Below, piece after piece: positions 23,746 through 32,045 of a DNA stretch of 64,000 nt. This stretch comes from Actinoplanes sp. L3-i22. Lineage in GTDB: Bacteria; Actinomycetota; Actinomycetes; Mycobacteriales; Micromonosporaceae. The number at the start of each line of letters is the position of its first letter. Positions within the stretch are counted from its first letter, which is position 1. The position numbers and the translations under genes were made by a program. The stretch is from NCBI RefSeq assembly GCF_019704555.1, contig NZ_AP024745.1:7820501-7884500 (forward strand), written 5' to 3'. Under the pieces are notes generated by a model, which was not told where the DNA came from, did not search any database, and saw nothing but the letters and a program-made list of their open reading frames with translations.

Positions 23746-23772
23746 GCCGGGCGTGCTGTGGTCGCCCGGCTC
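23744..23772. terminator. bidirectional hairpin between convergent genes
   Basis: Perfect 10-bp stem GAGCCGGGCG (23744-23753) / CGCCCGGCTC (23763-23772) with a 9-nt loop. It overlaps the stop codons of both the MerR fusion and the LacI gene. Confidence 0.75.
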
Positions 23773-24730
23773 AGGCCGATGCCCGCACGGTGATCCCGAC
23801 CGGCAGCACGACCCCGGACGGCTCGTCGCCGTCGAGTTGCCGCCAGAGCTGGCGCACCAGCTCGCCCGGGTGCCGATCCCACTGCACGTGCACCGTGGTC
23901 AGCGGCGGCCAGACCGCGCTCGCCACCGGCGCGTCGTCGAACCCGGCGACCGCGACGTCCCCCGGAATACTCTTCCCGGCCCGGTCCAGCGCCTCGATCA
24001 CGCCCGCCGCCATCACGTCCGAGGCGGCGAAGATGGCGTCGAGATCCGGTGCCTGGCGCAGCAGCCGCTCCGCGGCCTCCAGACCGCTTCGGTACGTGTA
24101 ATCGCCGTGCGCCACGAGCGCCGGATCGCCCGCCCCGACCACGTCCAGGTAACCCGCCAGCCGCAGCGCCCCACTCGGCAGATCCAGTGGCCCGGTCACC
24201 GTCGCGATCCGTCCCCGGCCCCGTTCCCGCAGGTAGGAGACCATCTTCCGAGCCCCGCCCCGGTCGTCGGAGGTCACGTACGCCACCTCGTCCTCGTGCC
24301 CGGCCGGCAGCCCGCAGGCGACCAGCGGCAGGTGCCGCCCGGCCAGATCAGCGACCTCCGCGGCCCGCGCCGAGAACATCAGCGCCGCGTCGACCTGACC
24401 GTTCCCGATCGGCAGGATCGTCATGATTCCCTGCTCGCCGAGCGCCCGCGAACAGCCCAGCCACAGCCGGTTGATGTTCGGGTCCGCGAACAGCCGCTCG
24501 ATCTGGACACAGTGCAGGAACGCCACGACGTCCGGTCGCGCGCCGGCCAGTCGCCGGGCATGGGCGTTCGGGGTGTACCCGGTCCGTTTCAGCGCCCGGT
24601 CGACGGCTCGGCGCGTGGTGGTGCTCACGTCGCGCCCGCCGTTGATCACCCGCGAGACGGTGGCGTGCGAGACGCCGGCCGCGCGCGCCACATCCCGGAT
24701 GGTGACGCGTCCGCTCCCGGCGTCGGGCAT
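23771..24730 (-). CDS. LacI family transcriptional regulator
   Basis: 319 aa. HTH and hinge: VTIRDVARAAGVSHATVSRVINGGRDVSTTTRRAVDRAL with YTPNAHARRLA; then a periplasmic-binding-protein-like effector domain with ASDVMAAGVIEALDRAGKSIPGDVAVAGFDD near the end. It senses an unknown, probably sugar, ligand. No obvious target lies beside it: the upstream neighbour is a PPC-domain gene on the same strand and the downstream one is convergent. ATG 24730 is chosen because TACTGT (24742-24737) ends six bases upstream, a leaderless pattern; an earlier in-frame start would lie upstream of the -10. Confidence 0.9.
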   Translation of the reverse strand: MPDAGSGRVTIRDVARAAGVSHATVSRVINGGRDVSTTTRRAVDRALKRTGYTPNAHARRLAGARPDVVAFLHCVQIERLFADPNINRLWLGCSRALGEQGIMTILPIGNGQVDAALMFSARAAEVADLAGRHLPLVACGLPAGHEDEVAYVTSDDRGGARKMVSYLRERGRGRIATVTGPLDLPSGALRLAGYLDVVGAGDPALVAHGDYTYRSGLEAAERLLRQAPDLDAIFAASDVMAAGVIEALDRAGKSIPGDVAVAGFDDAPVASAVWPPLTTVHVQWDRHPGELVRQLWRQLDGDEPSGVVLPVGITVRASA

Positions 24731-24805
24731 CCCGCCACAGTACACAGCGGCCCCGTGCCCATCCCGTTCTTTAACGGCCTCGCGCCCCGTTTCCCGTCGG
24801 GGAGG

Positions 24806-24880
24806 TCAGTTCCCGACAGCTCCCTCGGCGACGTCGATCTTCTCGTTCTTCGTGGCCCCGACGACCTCGATGCCGATCAT
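24806..24880 (-). CDS. possible 24-aa small ORF coupled to the PPC gene
   Basis: ATG 24880 overlaps the PPC stop as ATGA, and the frame ends at TGA 24806. The peptide begins MIGIEVVGATKNEK and looks less random than neighbouring frames, but it is too short for homology. It could also be the relic of a longer C-terminus after a frameshift in the PPC gene, whose own last 30 residues are atypically Pro/Arg-rich. Confidence 0.25.
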   Translation of the reverse strand: MIGIEVVGATKNEKIDVAEGAVGN

Positions 24881-25308
24881 GCCGTGTTCGGCGCCTCGGC
24901 CGGCAGGGTGATGCCGCCGGTGGAGGGTCGGCGGCCTGGCCTGGTCGGGGCGGGCCTCGCCGAGACTCCGGCCGGCTGATCCGGGACCGGGGTGAGATAG
25001 ACGCGGACGAAGAAGTCGCCGACGACGGCCCGGTGCAGGTGACCGGCGACGATCAGACCCTCGCCGGCCAGGGTGACGTGCACGTGCACCCGCCCGTCGA
25101 CCACCTCGCCGGTGCCGGACAGCTCGAACGGCTGATCGTAGGTCCGCAGCAGGTCGGTCTGGGCGTCGTCCCTGCGCATCACCGAGACGTCGGCGTGCTG
25201 CACCGCCCCGATCAGCGTGATCGCGGCGGCAACCGTGCCGGTGGCGGTCACCGTCGCCTGGATCGTCTCCAGGACTTCCTCGCCGCGGTTGACCGTGATT
25301 ACTCGCAT
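24877..25308 (-). CDS. PPC (DUF296) domain protein
   Basis: 143 aa. The single PPC domain spans residues 1-107: RGEEVLETI, GAVQHADVSVM, TYDQPFELSGTGEVVDG, the metal-type His75/His77/His90 (RVHVHV, AGHLHRAVV) and DFFVRVYL. In bacteria this small trimeric domain stands alone and its role is unclear; in plants it is linked to AT-hook DNA-binding proteins. The C-terminal 33 residues (Pro/Arg/Ala-rich) are not part of the domain. It is divergent from an APH-like gene across only 17 bp, with a shared -10 region, so both should respond to the same signals. Confidence 0.85.
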   Translation of the reverse strand: MRVITVNRGEEVLETIQATVTATGTVAAAITLIGAVQHADVSVMRRDDAQTDLLRTYDQPFELSGTGEVVDGRVHVHVTLAGEGLIVAGHLHRAVVGDFFVRVYLTPVPDQPAGVSARPAPTRPGRRPSTGGITLPAEAPNTA

Positions 25309-25313
25309 GCCAC

Positions 25314-25320
25314 CATCATG
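25314..25320. promoter_or_regulatory. shared symmetric -10 of two divergent leaderless promoters
   Basis: The heptamer CATCATG reads CATCAT on the plus strand (25314-25319), six bases before ATG 25326, and CATGAT on the minus strand (25320-25315), six bases before ATG 25308. The whole intergenic space is 17 bp, so one melted region would serve both genes. Confidence 0.5.
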
Positions 25321-25325
25321 GGCGG

Positions 25326-26084
25326 ATGAGCGACGAGACTCCGCTGCACGGCGCGGGCCTGCAGGATCGCGGCCTGGTCACGGTCGGCGACACGGTTCGC
25401 CGGCCGAGCGGCGCGTGGAGCCCGTCGGTGCAGCACCTGCTCGGCCATCTCCGGGCCACCGGGTTCACCCGGGCGCCGGAGCCGCTGGGGTTCGACTCCC
25501 AGGGACGGGAGGTGCTCGGCTTCCTGCCCGGCCACGACGCGGGCTGGCCGATGCGGCCGCGCATCCGCACCGACGAAGGCGCCTACGACCTGGGACTACT
25601 CGCCCGGCAGCTGCGCGAGGCGCTGGCCGCCTACCCGTGCCCGGCGGACGCGCGGTGGCAGTTCGTGACCGGCGCACCGGATCCCGGGCAGGCCGTGCAG
25701 CACGGCGACCTCGGCCCGTGGAACCTGCTGTGGGACGACGCCGGGGCGGTCGCCGGCGTGCTGGACTGGGATCTCGCCGAGCCGGGCGACCCCTGGTACG
25801 ACACCGGCTTCCTCGCCTGGTTCACCGTCCCGTTCATGGACGACGAGCGCGCCCACGCCCGCGGGTACCCCGCTCCGCCGGACCGGCCGGCCCGGCTGGC
25901 GGCGTTCGCGGCGGGCGCCGGGCTGACACCCGCGGAACTGATCCCGATCGTGCACCGGACGCAGTCCGAGTTCGCCCGCCGCGCCACCACCCGCGACGGG
26001 ATCTGGCGCACGATCCGCGACCGTGGTCTCCACGAAAGCACCCGGGCCGACCAGCGCTGGAGCACCCGCGCCTGGGAGAATTGA
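25326..26084 (+). CDS. APH-like kinase, paralogue 2
   Basis: 252 aa. The catalytic loop HGDLGPWN (126-133; Asp128, Asn133) and DWD (147-149) are intact. It shares with paralogue 1 (20555-21319) the start VGDTVRRPSGAWSPSVQHLLGHL, the GREVL strand and the PAPPDRPARLAAFA helix, so the two come from one duplication. The substrate is unknown. It begins a short plus-strand series: the methyltransferase follows three bases after its stop and is probably co-transcribed. Confidence 0.85.
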   Translation: MSDETPLHGAGLQDRGLVTVGDTVRRPSGAWSPSVQHLLGHLRATGFTRAPEPLGFDSQGREVLGFLPGHDAGWPMRPRIRTDEGAYDLGLLARQLREALAAYPCPADARWQFVTGAPDPGQAVQHGDLGPWNLLWDDAGAVAGVLDWDLAEPGDPWYDTGFLAWFTVPFMDDERAHARGYPAPPDRPARLAAFAAGAGLTPAELIPIVHRTQSEFARRATTRDGIWRTIRDRGLHESTRADQRWSTRAWEN

Positions 26085-26087
26085 CCG

Positions 26088-26726
26088 GTGTTGCTGGATG
26101 ATCGGGCGCTGCACGCGTCGTCGGTGGTGGCCAACTGTGCGATGAACCGGGAGCGGCAGCTGGCCGGGGTGAACAGCTACGCCCGGGTGCTCGGGTTCGA
26201 CCCGGTCGACGGGCTGACCGGCGCCTGGCTCGACCTCTGCTGCGGGAGCGGGCGGGCCCTGATCCAGGCGGCCGACCGGCTGGCCGGGGCGGCAACCCTG
26301 GTCGGGGTCGATCTCGTCGACGCGTTCGCCGGCGGGGCGCCGCCGGGCGTGACGTTCGTGGCCGCGCCGATCGAGACGTGGGCTCCGGATCGGGTGTTCG
26401 ACCTGATCACCTGCGTGCACGGGCTGCACTACGTCGGCGACAAGCTCGGGGTGATCACCCGGGTCGTGCGCTGGCTGGCGCCCGGCGGCCGGTTCGTCGC
26501 GGATCTCGACCTCGACGCGGTACGCCTCGAGGACGGGCGACCGGCCGGACGCCGGCTCGTCACGCGGCTCCGGGCCGCCGGGATCGACTACGACGGGCGC
26601 CGGCGGCGGATCACCTGCGAGGGGCCGAAAGAGCTGATTTTTCGGTACGAATATCTGGGCGCCGACGATCGTGCCGGCGCCAACTACACCGGCCAGCCCG
26701 CGGTCCATTCCTACTACCGGGCGTGA
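26088..26726 (+). CDS. class I SAM-dependent methyltransferase
   Basis: 212 aa. Motif I is WLDLCCGSGRALI, followed by VGVDLVDAFAG (acidic end of strand 2), FDLITCVHGLHYV (motif post-II) and LAPGGRFVADLDLD (motif III). The last 50 residues include YEYLGADDRAGANYTGQPAVHSYY, possibly the substrate cap. It follows APH paralogue 2 by three bases, so the pair may modify one small molecule by phosphorylation and methylation (inference). Start GTG 26088. Confidence 0.85.
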   Translation: MLLDDRALHASSVVANCAMNRERQLAGVNSYARVLGFDPVDGLTGAWLDLCCGSGRALIQAADRLAGAATLVGVDLVDAFAGGAPPGVTFVAAPIETWAPDRVFDLITCVHGLHYVGDKLGVITRVVRWLAPGGRFVADLDLDAVRLEDGRPAGRRLVTRLRAAGIDYDGRRRRITCEGPKELIFRYEYLGADDRAGANYTGQPAVHSYYRA

Positions 26727-26748
26727 CCAAACTTGGCATGCTCACGAG

Positions 26749-27471
26749 ATGCGCCCGCGTCTCGTGCTCGCCGCCGTCCTCACCGCGGCGGTGAGCGCGG
26801 CGGCCGGCTGCGGCGCGGATCAGCCGGCCACCCCGCCGCAGGCCGTGTCCCCGACGCCCGCGCCGAGCCCGTCAGCGTCCGCTCTCACCTCGCTGGGCAC
26901 GCCGCTGACCACGACGGCCGGGAAGACGACGACGGCCACGGCCGGGTGGGAGATCACCGTCTACTACACCGCGGTCGAGGACTTCCACAGCGGGGCCGAC
27001 ACCGACGTCACCGGGTGCACGAAGCTGGACTGCACGAACGGACAGGACGATCTGGGCACGTACCCGTCCGATTTCGTTCAGGCGGTGAAGGACGAGGGCA
27101 CCGGGCACACCTCGGCCGGGCCGTACCTGAACTGGTCGTACGACATCGGTTTCTGGCTCGACTCGGAGCCGCGCACGAGTGACGGCGAGCGGCTGACCCC
27201 GTTCGCCTCGGCGGCCGCGGATCCGACCGTGCTGCCACAGGGCACGCACTTCACGATCGCGAGCTGCGGCACCCAGGACGACGGCTCCGCCCCGCAGGAG
27301 GCGGTCTGCGCGGCGCTGCGGGACGGCGCCTGGGAGATCACCGACGAGTTCACCCCGGGCCTGGGCGGCTCGCACCACATCGACGCCTACATCGGGCCGG
27401 AGACCGGCGCGGACTTCACCAGCTCGGACTGGTACATCACGCTCACCAACGCCCGGCTGGCGATCGGTTGA
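26749..27471 (+). CDS. lipoprotein, possibly with a 3D-like beta domain
   Basis: 240 aa. A signal peptide ends in lipobox AAAGC (Cys about 20), then a Pro/Ser/Thr linker, so the protein is anchored outside the membrane. The folded part (about 60-240) has two Cys pairs and a C-terminal stretch WEITDEFTPG, HHIDAYIG and SDWYITLTNARL that recalls the double-psi-barrel 3D domain of cell-wall enzymes; this match is weak. CATGCT (26737-26742) ends six bases before ATG 26749, consistent with a separate leaderless transcript. Confidence 0.75.
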   Translation: MRPRLVLAAVLTAAVSAAAGCGADQPATPPQAVSPTPAPSPSASALTSLGTPLTTTAGKTTTATAGWEITVYYTAVEDFHSGADTDVTGCTKLDCTNGQDDLGTYPSDFVQAVKDEGTGHTSAGPYLNWSYDIGFWLDSEPRTSDGERLTPFASAAADPTVLPQGTHFTIASCGTQDDGSAPQEAVCAALRDGAWEITDEFTPGLGGSHHIDAYIGPETGADFTSSDWYITLTNARLAIG

Positions 27472-27484
27472 TATACGTGGGCGC

Positions 27485-28303
27485 GTGGAGATCGACGCGA
27501 CTGCGCTGGAACGGTTCTGCGACACACTTCCGGAAAAAGACGCTTCGCACGTACGCGGTCTGGCCCTCCCGTCCGTCGAACTGCGCCCCGGCCCGGCCGG
27601 CTCGGCCACCCGGTTCGGTGGCGTGCCCCTGGCCGGGCCCGGTTTCGCCTGGCCGCGCGCGGACGACGGGCGCCCGCTGGCGCTGCTCGGCGAGCTGGAC
27701 ACCGACCAGGTCAATCAGTGGCTGGGCGCGACCGCGCTCCCGGCCGGGACGCTGCTCTCGTTCTTCTTCGCCGACGACGAGGACCAGGGTTTCTGGGGGA
27801 TGCGCCCGGATTCCGCGCAGTACTGGCGGGTGATCGCCACGCGGAAGACCGACGCCGCGCCGGCCACCCCGCCCGACCGCACGACGATCTTCCCGGCGCA
27901 CCCGCTGACCGGCCGGTCGACGCTGACGGTTCCGGACTCCTGGGATCCGGCGATCGCGGAGTTCGCCGGCTCGAACAGCGGTTACGTGCAGTTGTGGCTC
28001 GACTGGGACGGGCCGCTGCACCGGGTCTTCGGCTGGCCGGAGGTCGCGCAGAACCCGATGCCGGAGGACCTTCAGCTGGTGTCGAACGGGGTGGACCTGT
28101 TCGGCCCGCTGGACCGCCGGGAGCCGCGGATCCGGGAGCTGATCGCGGGCGGCGACGACTGGCTGCTGCTCTGGCAGATCGACTCCGACGAGCGCAACCT
28201 CGGCTGGATGTGGGGCGACATGGGCCGCCTCTACTACTGGATCCACCGGGCCGACCTGGCCGCCGGCCGCTTCGACCGGGTCTGGGTTCTCGTCCAGGGC
28301 TGA
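27485..28303 (+). CDS. DUF1963 (YwqG-like) protein
   Basis: 272 aa soluble protein. Family features: [31 protein letters not shown] (substrate-pocket strand), [15 protein letters not shown] and a C-terminal [26 protein letters not shown] block, the usual end of DUF1963. Its biochemical role is unknown; relatives are sometimes near wall or stress genes. GTG 27485 lies 14 bp after the lipoprotein stop, so it may share its mRNA. No frameshift or truncation is visible. Confidence 0.85.
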   Translation: MEIDATALERFCDTLPEKDASHVRGLALPSVELRPGPAGSATRFGGVPLAGPGFAWPRADDGRPLALLGELDTDQVNQWLGATALPAGTLLSFFFADDEDQGFWGMRPDSAQYWRVIATRKTDAAPATPPDRTTIFPAHPLTGRSTLTVPDSWDPAIAEFAGSNSGYVQLWLDWDGPLHRVFGWPEVAQNPMPEDLQLVSNGVDLFGPLDRREPRIRELIAGGDDWLLLWQIDSDERNLGWMWGDMGRLYYWIHRADLAAGRFDRVWVLVQG

Positions 28304-28361
28304 CGCTCGTCCGCTCCCGCTGTCACCTCACTGTCACCTTCGGAATGGGAGGATCAAAACC

Positions 28362-29372
28362 ATGGATTTCCGGTACGTGGGTAGCAGTGGCCTCAAGGTC
28401 AGTGAGCTCTGCCTGGGCACGATGACGTTCGGCAACGAGGCTGACGAGGTCACCTCACACGCCCTGCTGGATCGGTACGTCGAAGCCGGCGGCAACTTCA
28501 TCGACACCGCGGACGTCTACAACGACGGCGCCTCGGAGGAGATCATCGGCCGCTGGCTCGCCCGCACCTCACGGGACGACGTGGTCGTGGCGACCAAGTT
28601 CTTCTGGTCCACCGGCTCCGGGCCGAACGACAACGGCGCCGGCCGCAAGCACATCCTCGCCGCCGTCCGGGACAGTCTGCGCCGCCTGCGGACGGACTAC
28701 ATCGACCTGTATCAGATCCACGCGTTCGACGAGGGCACCGCGCTCGAGGAGACCCTGTCGACGCTGGACGGTCTGGTCCGCTCCGGGCTGGTCCGGCACC
28801 TGGGCGTCAGCAACTACGCGGCCTGGCAGCTGCAGAAGTCGATCGACGTCGCCCGGTTCCGCGGGTGGGAGCCGTTCGTCGCGTTGCAGCCGCTCTACAA
28901 CCTGCTCGACCGGGAGATCGAGCACGAGCTGGTCCCGGTCTCGCTCAACGAGGGGGTCGGGATCATCCCGTGGGCGCCGCTGCGCGGGGGCTGGCTGACC
29001 GGGAAATACCGGCGCGGCATGACCTCGGCGCCGCCCGGCACCCGCTGGGAGGCGGACAAGCAGCCCTGGCTCGGTGACTGGGACCGCAGCGTCGACGAGC
29101 GGACCTGGTCGGTGACCGACACGCTGCTCGCGGTCGCGGCCGAGCTGGGCCGCACACCGGCCCAGGTCGCGGTCCGCTGGCTGCTGCAGCGGCCGGGGGT
29201 CACGGCGCCGATCATCGGCGCGCGGTCGGTGGCGCAGCTCGACGACAACCTGGGGGCGGTCGGCTGGTCCCTGGACGACAAGTCGATGGAGCTGCTGACC
29301 GGCGCCGGCGACCAGCCGCTCCCCTACCCCTACGGCTACCTGGCCGGCTCGCCGCGCCGCCGGGAGCGCTGA
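28362..29372 (+). CDS. aldo/keto reductase
   Basis: 336 aa (beta/alpha)8-barrel NADPH reductase. The catalytic tetrad is present: Asp50/Tyr55 region ([18 protein letters not shown]), Lys in VVATKFFW and His in [18 protein letters not shown] and the cofactor loop [16 protein letters not shown] follow. It belongs to the large tas/YghZ-like bacterial group that reduces aldehydes or sugars. GGGAGG (28347-28352) sets ATG 28362. Its own upstream gap of 58 bp and A-rich leader suggest independent expression. It ends at the 72-bp GC-rich repeats. Confidence 0.9.
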   Translation: MDFRYVGSSGLKVSELCLGTMTFGNEADEVTSHALLDRYVEAGGNFIDTADVYNDGASEEIIGRWLARTSRDDVVVATKFFWSTGSGPNDNGAGRKHILAAVRDSLRRLRTDYIDLYQIHAFDEGTALEETLSTLDGLVRSGLVRHLGVSNYAAWQLQKSIDVARFRGWEPFVALQPLYNLLDREIEHELVPVSLNEGVGIIPWAPLRGGWLTGKYRRGMTSAPPGTRWEADKQPWLGDWDRSVDERTWSVTDTLLAVAAELGRTPAQVAVRWLLQRPGVTAPIIGARSVAQLDDNLGAVGWSLDDKSMELLTGAGDQPLPYPYGYLAGSPRRRER

Positions 29373-29390
29373 GGCCTCCCCGGCGGGATC

Positions 29391-29610
29391 CGCCGTCGGT
29401 CCCCGCTGCGGCCGCCGGTTTTGCTGGGCGACGGGTTGCGGCTGCGCTTGCCAGGCGGCACCCGCCGCCGGTCCGTGCTGCGGCCGCCGGGCGCGGTTCG
29501 TGACGGCTTACGGTCGGCTCGCCAGCCAGCGCCCGCCGTTGGTTCCTGCTGCGGCCGCCGGGCGCGGGGCAACGCGGGGCAGCGCGGGGCGGCGCGGGGC
29601 GGCGCGGGGG
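29391..29610. repeat. GC-rich imperfect tandem repeat, about 72 bp period
   Basis: Three copies of a block containing CTGCGGCCGCCGG start at 29391, 29463 and 29534. A short run of GCGGGGCA/GCGGGGCG units (29571-29605) follows. It lies between convergent genes; no hairpin with a T-tract is seen and no gene is supported. Confidence 0.65.
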
Positions 29611-30834
29611 CTACACCAGGGCGGGTTCTCTTTCTGGGGCCGGGGTGCGGTCGGAGCGGAAGTAGAGGATGGCCAGGAGCAGGCCGGCGAGGGCCAGGGT
29701 GACGCCGAGCCAGGCGGAGGAGAGGTAGCCCCAGCCGGCGGCGATGGAGGCGCCGCCGATGGCCGCGCCCAGGCTGTTCGACAGGTTGATGGCGGACTGG
29801 TTGACCGCGGCGCCCATCAACTGGGTGCCCGGGGCCGCGGCCATCAGCTGGCTCTGCAGGGCCGGGACGATGAACAGGCTGGCGGCGCCGACCAGGAACG
29901 CGCTGAGGAACAGGCCGGCCGGGTGGGCCGCGGTCAGGGCGAACAGGATGACCGCGAGGACCAGGCCGGTCAGGCCCCAGAAGACGGTGCGGCGCACGTC
30001 GCGGTCGGCGGCGATGCCACCGGCCGCGATGCCGGCGGACATGCCCAGGCCCATCACCGCGAGCACCCACGGGACGGTTGACGCGGACAGGCCGGTGACG
30101 TGCGTGGTGACCGGGGCGACGTAGCTGTTGACCGCGAAGAAGCCGGCCGGGCCGACCGCGACGACGGCGGCGGCGAGCCAGACCCGGGGGCTGCGGAAGG
30201 CGGCCAGTTCGGCGCGCGGGGAGCCGCCCGGTGCGGCGGCGACCGGCGGGACGACCAGGGCGGCGGCGAGCATGGTGAGGGCGAAGACGGCGGCGACCGC
30301 GAGGTAGGCGACCCGCCAGCCCTGGGCCTGGCCGAGGCCGGTGATCAGCGGGACACCGAAGATGTTCGCCGTCGCCAGGCCGCCGATCACCAGGGCGGTC
30401 CCCTTGCCCTGGTTGCCCGGGCCGAGGATGGACGCGGCCAGGATGCCGGCCGCCCCGAAGTAGGCGCCGTGGGCCAGCGCGGCGATGAACCGCCCGGCCA
30501 GCACCAGCTCGAACGTCGGTGCGAGGGCGGAGGCCGTGGTGCCGGCGACCATCAGGCCGAGCAGCCCGAGGACCAGGCGGCGGCGCGGGACGCGGGCGGT
30601 CAGCGCGGCGATCGTGGGGGCGCCGGCGACGACGCCGAGCGCATACGTCGTGATCGTCCAGCCGGCGTGGGCGACCGCGTCGGAGGCGCTGGCGGCGTAC
30701 TCCGAAGGCAGTAGGTCTTTGGCGATCTCCGGCAGGAGACCCATGGCGACGAACTCGGTCAGCCCGAGGCCGAAGCCGCCCAGTGCGAGGGCGAGCAGGG
30801 CCGCCCAGCGGCGGCCGGCGGTCAGTGTGTCCAC
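29611..30834 (-). CDS. MFS transporter (DHA1, Cmx/arabinose-efflux-like)
   Basis: 407 aa with twelve predicted membrane helices. The N-terminus GGFGLGLTEFVAMGLLPEIAKDL and motif A-like ALTARVPRRRLVLGL mark the DHA1 drug/sugar efflux group; GRFIAALAHGAYFGAA is the motif C region. It likely exports drugs or sugars by proton antiport. GTG 30834 is seven bases after TAGAGT (30847-30842), which overlaps a perfect palindrome, so the gene is probably repressed by the divergent LacI protein. Confidence 0.88.
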   Translation of the reverse strand: MDTLTAGRRWAALLALALGGFGLGLTEFVAMGLLPEIAKDLLPSEYAASASDAVAHAGWTITTYALGVVAGAPTIAALTARVPRRRLVLGLLGLMVAGTTASALAPTFELVLAGRFIAALAHGAYFGAAGILAASILGPGNQGKGTALVIGGLATANIFGVPLITGLGQAQGWRVAYLAVAAVFALTMLAAALVVPPVAAAPGGSPRAELAAFRSPRVWLAAAVVAVGPAGFFAVNSYVAPVTTHVTGLSASTVPWVLAVMGLGMSAGIAAGGIAADRDVRRTVFWGLTGLVLAVILFALTAAHPAGLFLSAFLVGAASLFIVPALQSQLMAAAPGTQLMGAAVNQSAINLSNSLGAAIGGASIAAGWGYLSSAWLGVTLALAGLLLAILYFRSDRTPAPEREPALV

Positions 30835-30841
30835 GCCCGAA

Positions 30842-30901
30842 ACTCTAGAACGTTCTAGTAGCCGCGGCGATAGAACGTTCTAGGAATCACATCGCTAGGA
30901 T
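30842..30901. promoter_or_regulatory. divergent promoter region with two LacI-type palindromes
   Basis: CTAGAACGTTCTAG (30845-30858) overlaps the minus -10 TAGAGT (30847-30842) of the MFS gene. TAGAACGTTCTA (30871-30882) lies at the -35 position of the plus -10 TAGGAT (30896-30901). The operators share the AGAACGTTCT core; AACGTT with a central CG is typical of LacI-family sites. Centres are 25 bp apart. Confidence 0.7.
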
Positions 30902-30908
30902 CGGGGGC

Positions 30909-30989
30909 ATGAGCGAGCTTGCAAGCGAATCATCGAGCTCGGTGAACAGCTCATGGCGACGCCGGAGCGCAGCGGAGGTGGCGCCATGA
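30909..30989 (+). CDS. possible 26-aa leader peptide of the LacI gene
   Basis: ATG 30909 is seven bases after TAGGAT, so it would be the first codon of the transcript. The Ser-rich peptide (MSELASESSSSVNSSW...) ends in ATGA that overlaps the LacI start, giving translational coupling. It could alternatively be read as untranslated leader. The DNA contains the palindrome GCTTGCAAGC. Confidence 0.4.
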   Translation: MSELASESSSSVNSSWRRRSAAEVAP

Positions 30990-31972
30990 GCCGGACCACC
31001 CTGGCTGACGTGGCCGCCGAGGCCGGGGTCTCGGTCGCGCTGGTGTCGATCGTGATGCGGGGCGCGCCCGGCGCCGGCGCCGCCACCCGCGAGCGGGTCC
31101 TGGCCGTCGCCAAGCGGCTGGACTACCGGCCGGACACCCGGGCCCGGCTGCTGCGCAGCGGCCGCAGCCAGCTGCTCGGCGTGACGTTCGACGTGCGGCA
31201 CCCGTTCCACGTCGACGTGCTCACCGGGCTCTACGACGCGGCCGGCCGGGCCGGCTACCAGCTCACGCTGAGCGCGATCACCCCGCGGCGCGACGAGCGG
31301 ACCGCGGTGGCCGAGCTGCTGGACGACCGGTGCGAGGCGTTCCTGCTGCTCACCCCGCGGATGTCGGCGTCCGGCCTGGCGAGCCTGGCCGAGCAGCGGC
31401 CGGTGGTGGCGATGATGCGGAACGTGCGGCGGGCCGGGGTGGACGTGGTGCGCACCGACGAGACGCTCGGCTCGCACCAGGCCGTCGACCACCTGGTCGG
31501 TCTCGGTCACCGGCGGATCGCGCACGTGGACGGGGGCGCGCTGCACGAGTCGGTGGAGCGGCGGCGGGGCTATCAGGAGGCGATGCGGCGGCACGGGCTG
31601 GCCGATCTCGTACGGATAATTCCGGGTGGATCGGGAGAGGAGGACGGCGCCCGCGCCGCGGAGGTCCTGATCGGGGATCCGCCGACGGCGGTGACCGTGT
31701 TCAACGACCTGGCCGCGACCGGCCTGCTCGCCGTCGTGCGCGGGCGCGGCCGGGCGGTGCCCGGTGAGCTCAGCGTGGTCGGCTACGACGACAGCTCGTT
31801 CAGCCGGCTCGCGCACCTCGGCCTGACCACGATCGCGCAGGACATCGGTGCGATGGCCACCCACGCCGTCACCCGCGCGGTGGACCGGATCGAGGGTGAA
31901 CCGGTCGCCGAGCGAGAGATCGTCGTCGCTCCGCGCCTGGTCGTGCGGGACACCACCGCGGCGCCGGGATAG
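30986..31972 (+). CDS. LacI family transcriptional regulator
   Basis: 328 aa. HTH: TTLADVAAEAGVSVALVSIVMRGAPGAGAATRERVL, a variant in which the usual TVSRVLN is ALVSIVMRG. The effector domain has LLGVTFDVRHPFHVDVLTGL, GHRRIAHVDGG and the FNDLAATGLL...GELSVVGYDDSSFSRL block. GGAGGTG (30974-30980) sets ATG 30986; an ATG at 30953 is in frame but has no site. It is divergent from the MFS exporter and two AGAACGTTCT palindromes lie between them, so it very probably controls that gene and itself. Confidence 0.9.
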   Translation: MSRTTLADVAAEAGVSVALVSIVMRGAPGAGAATRERVLAVAKRLDYRPDTRARLLRSGRSQLLGVTFDVRHPFHVDVLTGLYDAAGRAGYQLTLSAITPRRDERTAVAELLDDRCEAFLLLTPRMSASGLASLAEQRPVVAMMRNVRRAGVDVVRTDETLGSHQAVDHLVGLGHRRIAHVDGGALHESVERRRGYQEAMRRHGLADLVRIIPGGSGEEDGARAAEVLIGDPPTAVTVFNDLAATGLLAVVRGRGRAVPGELSVVGYDDSSFSRLAHLGLTTIAQDIGAMATHAVTRAVDRIEGEPVAEREIVVAPRLVVRDTTAAPG

Positions 31973-32045
31973 GACCGGCTACCGGCGGGGTAGAGCGGAT
32001 GCGTATTTTGAATGCGGTCTGTACCGGTGAGGGGATATTCGTACG

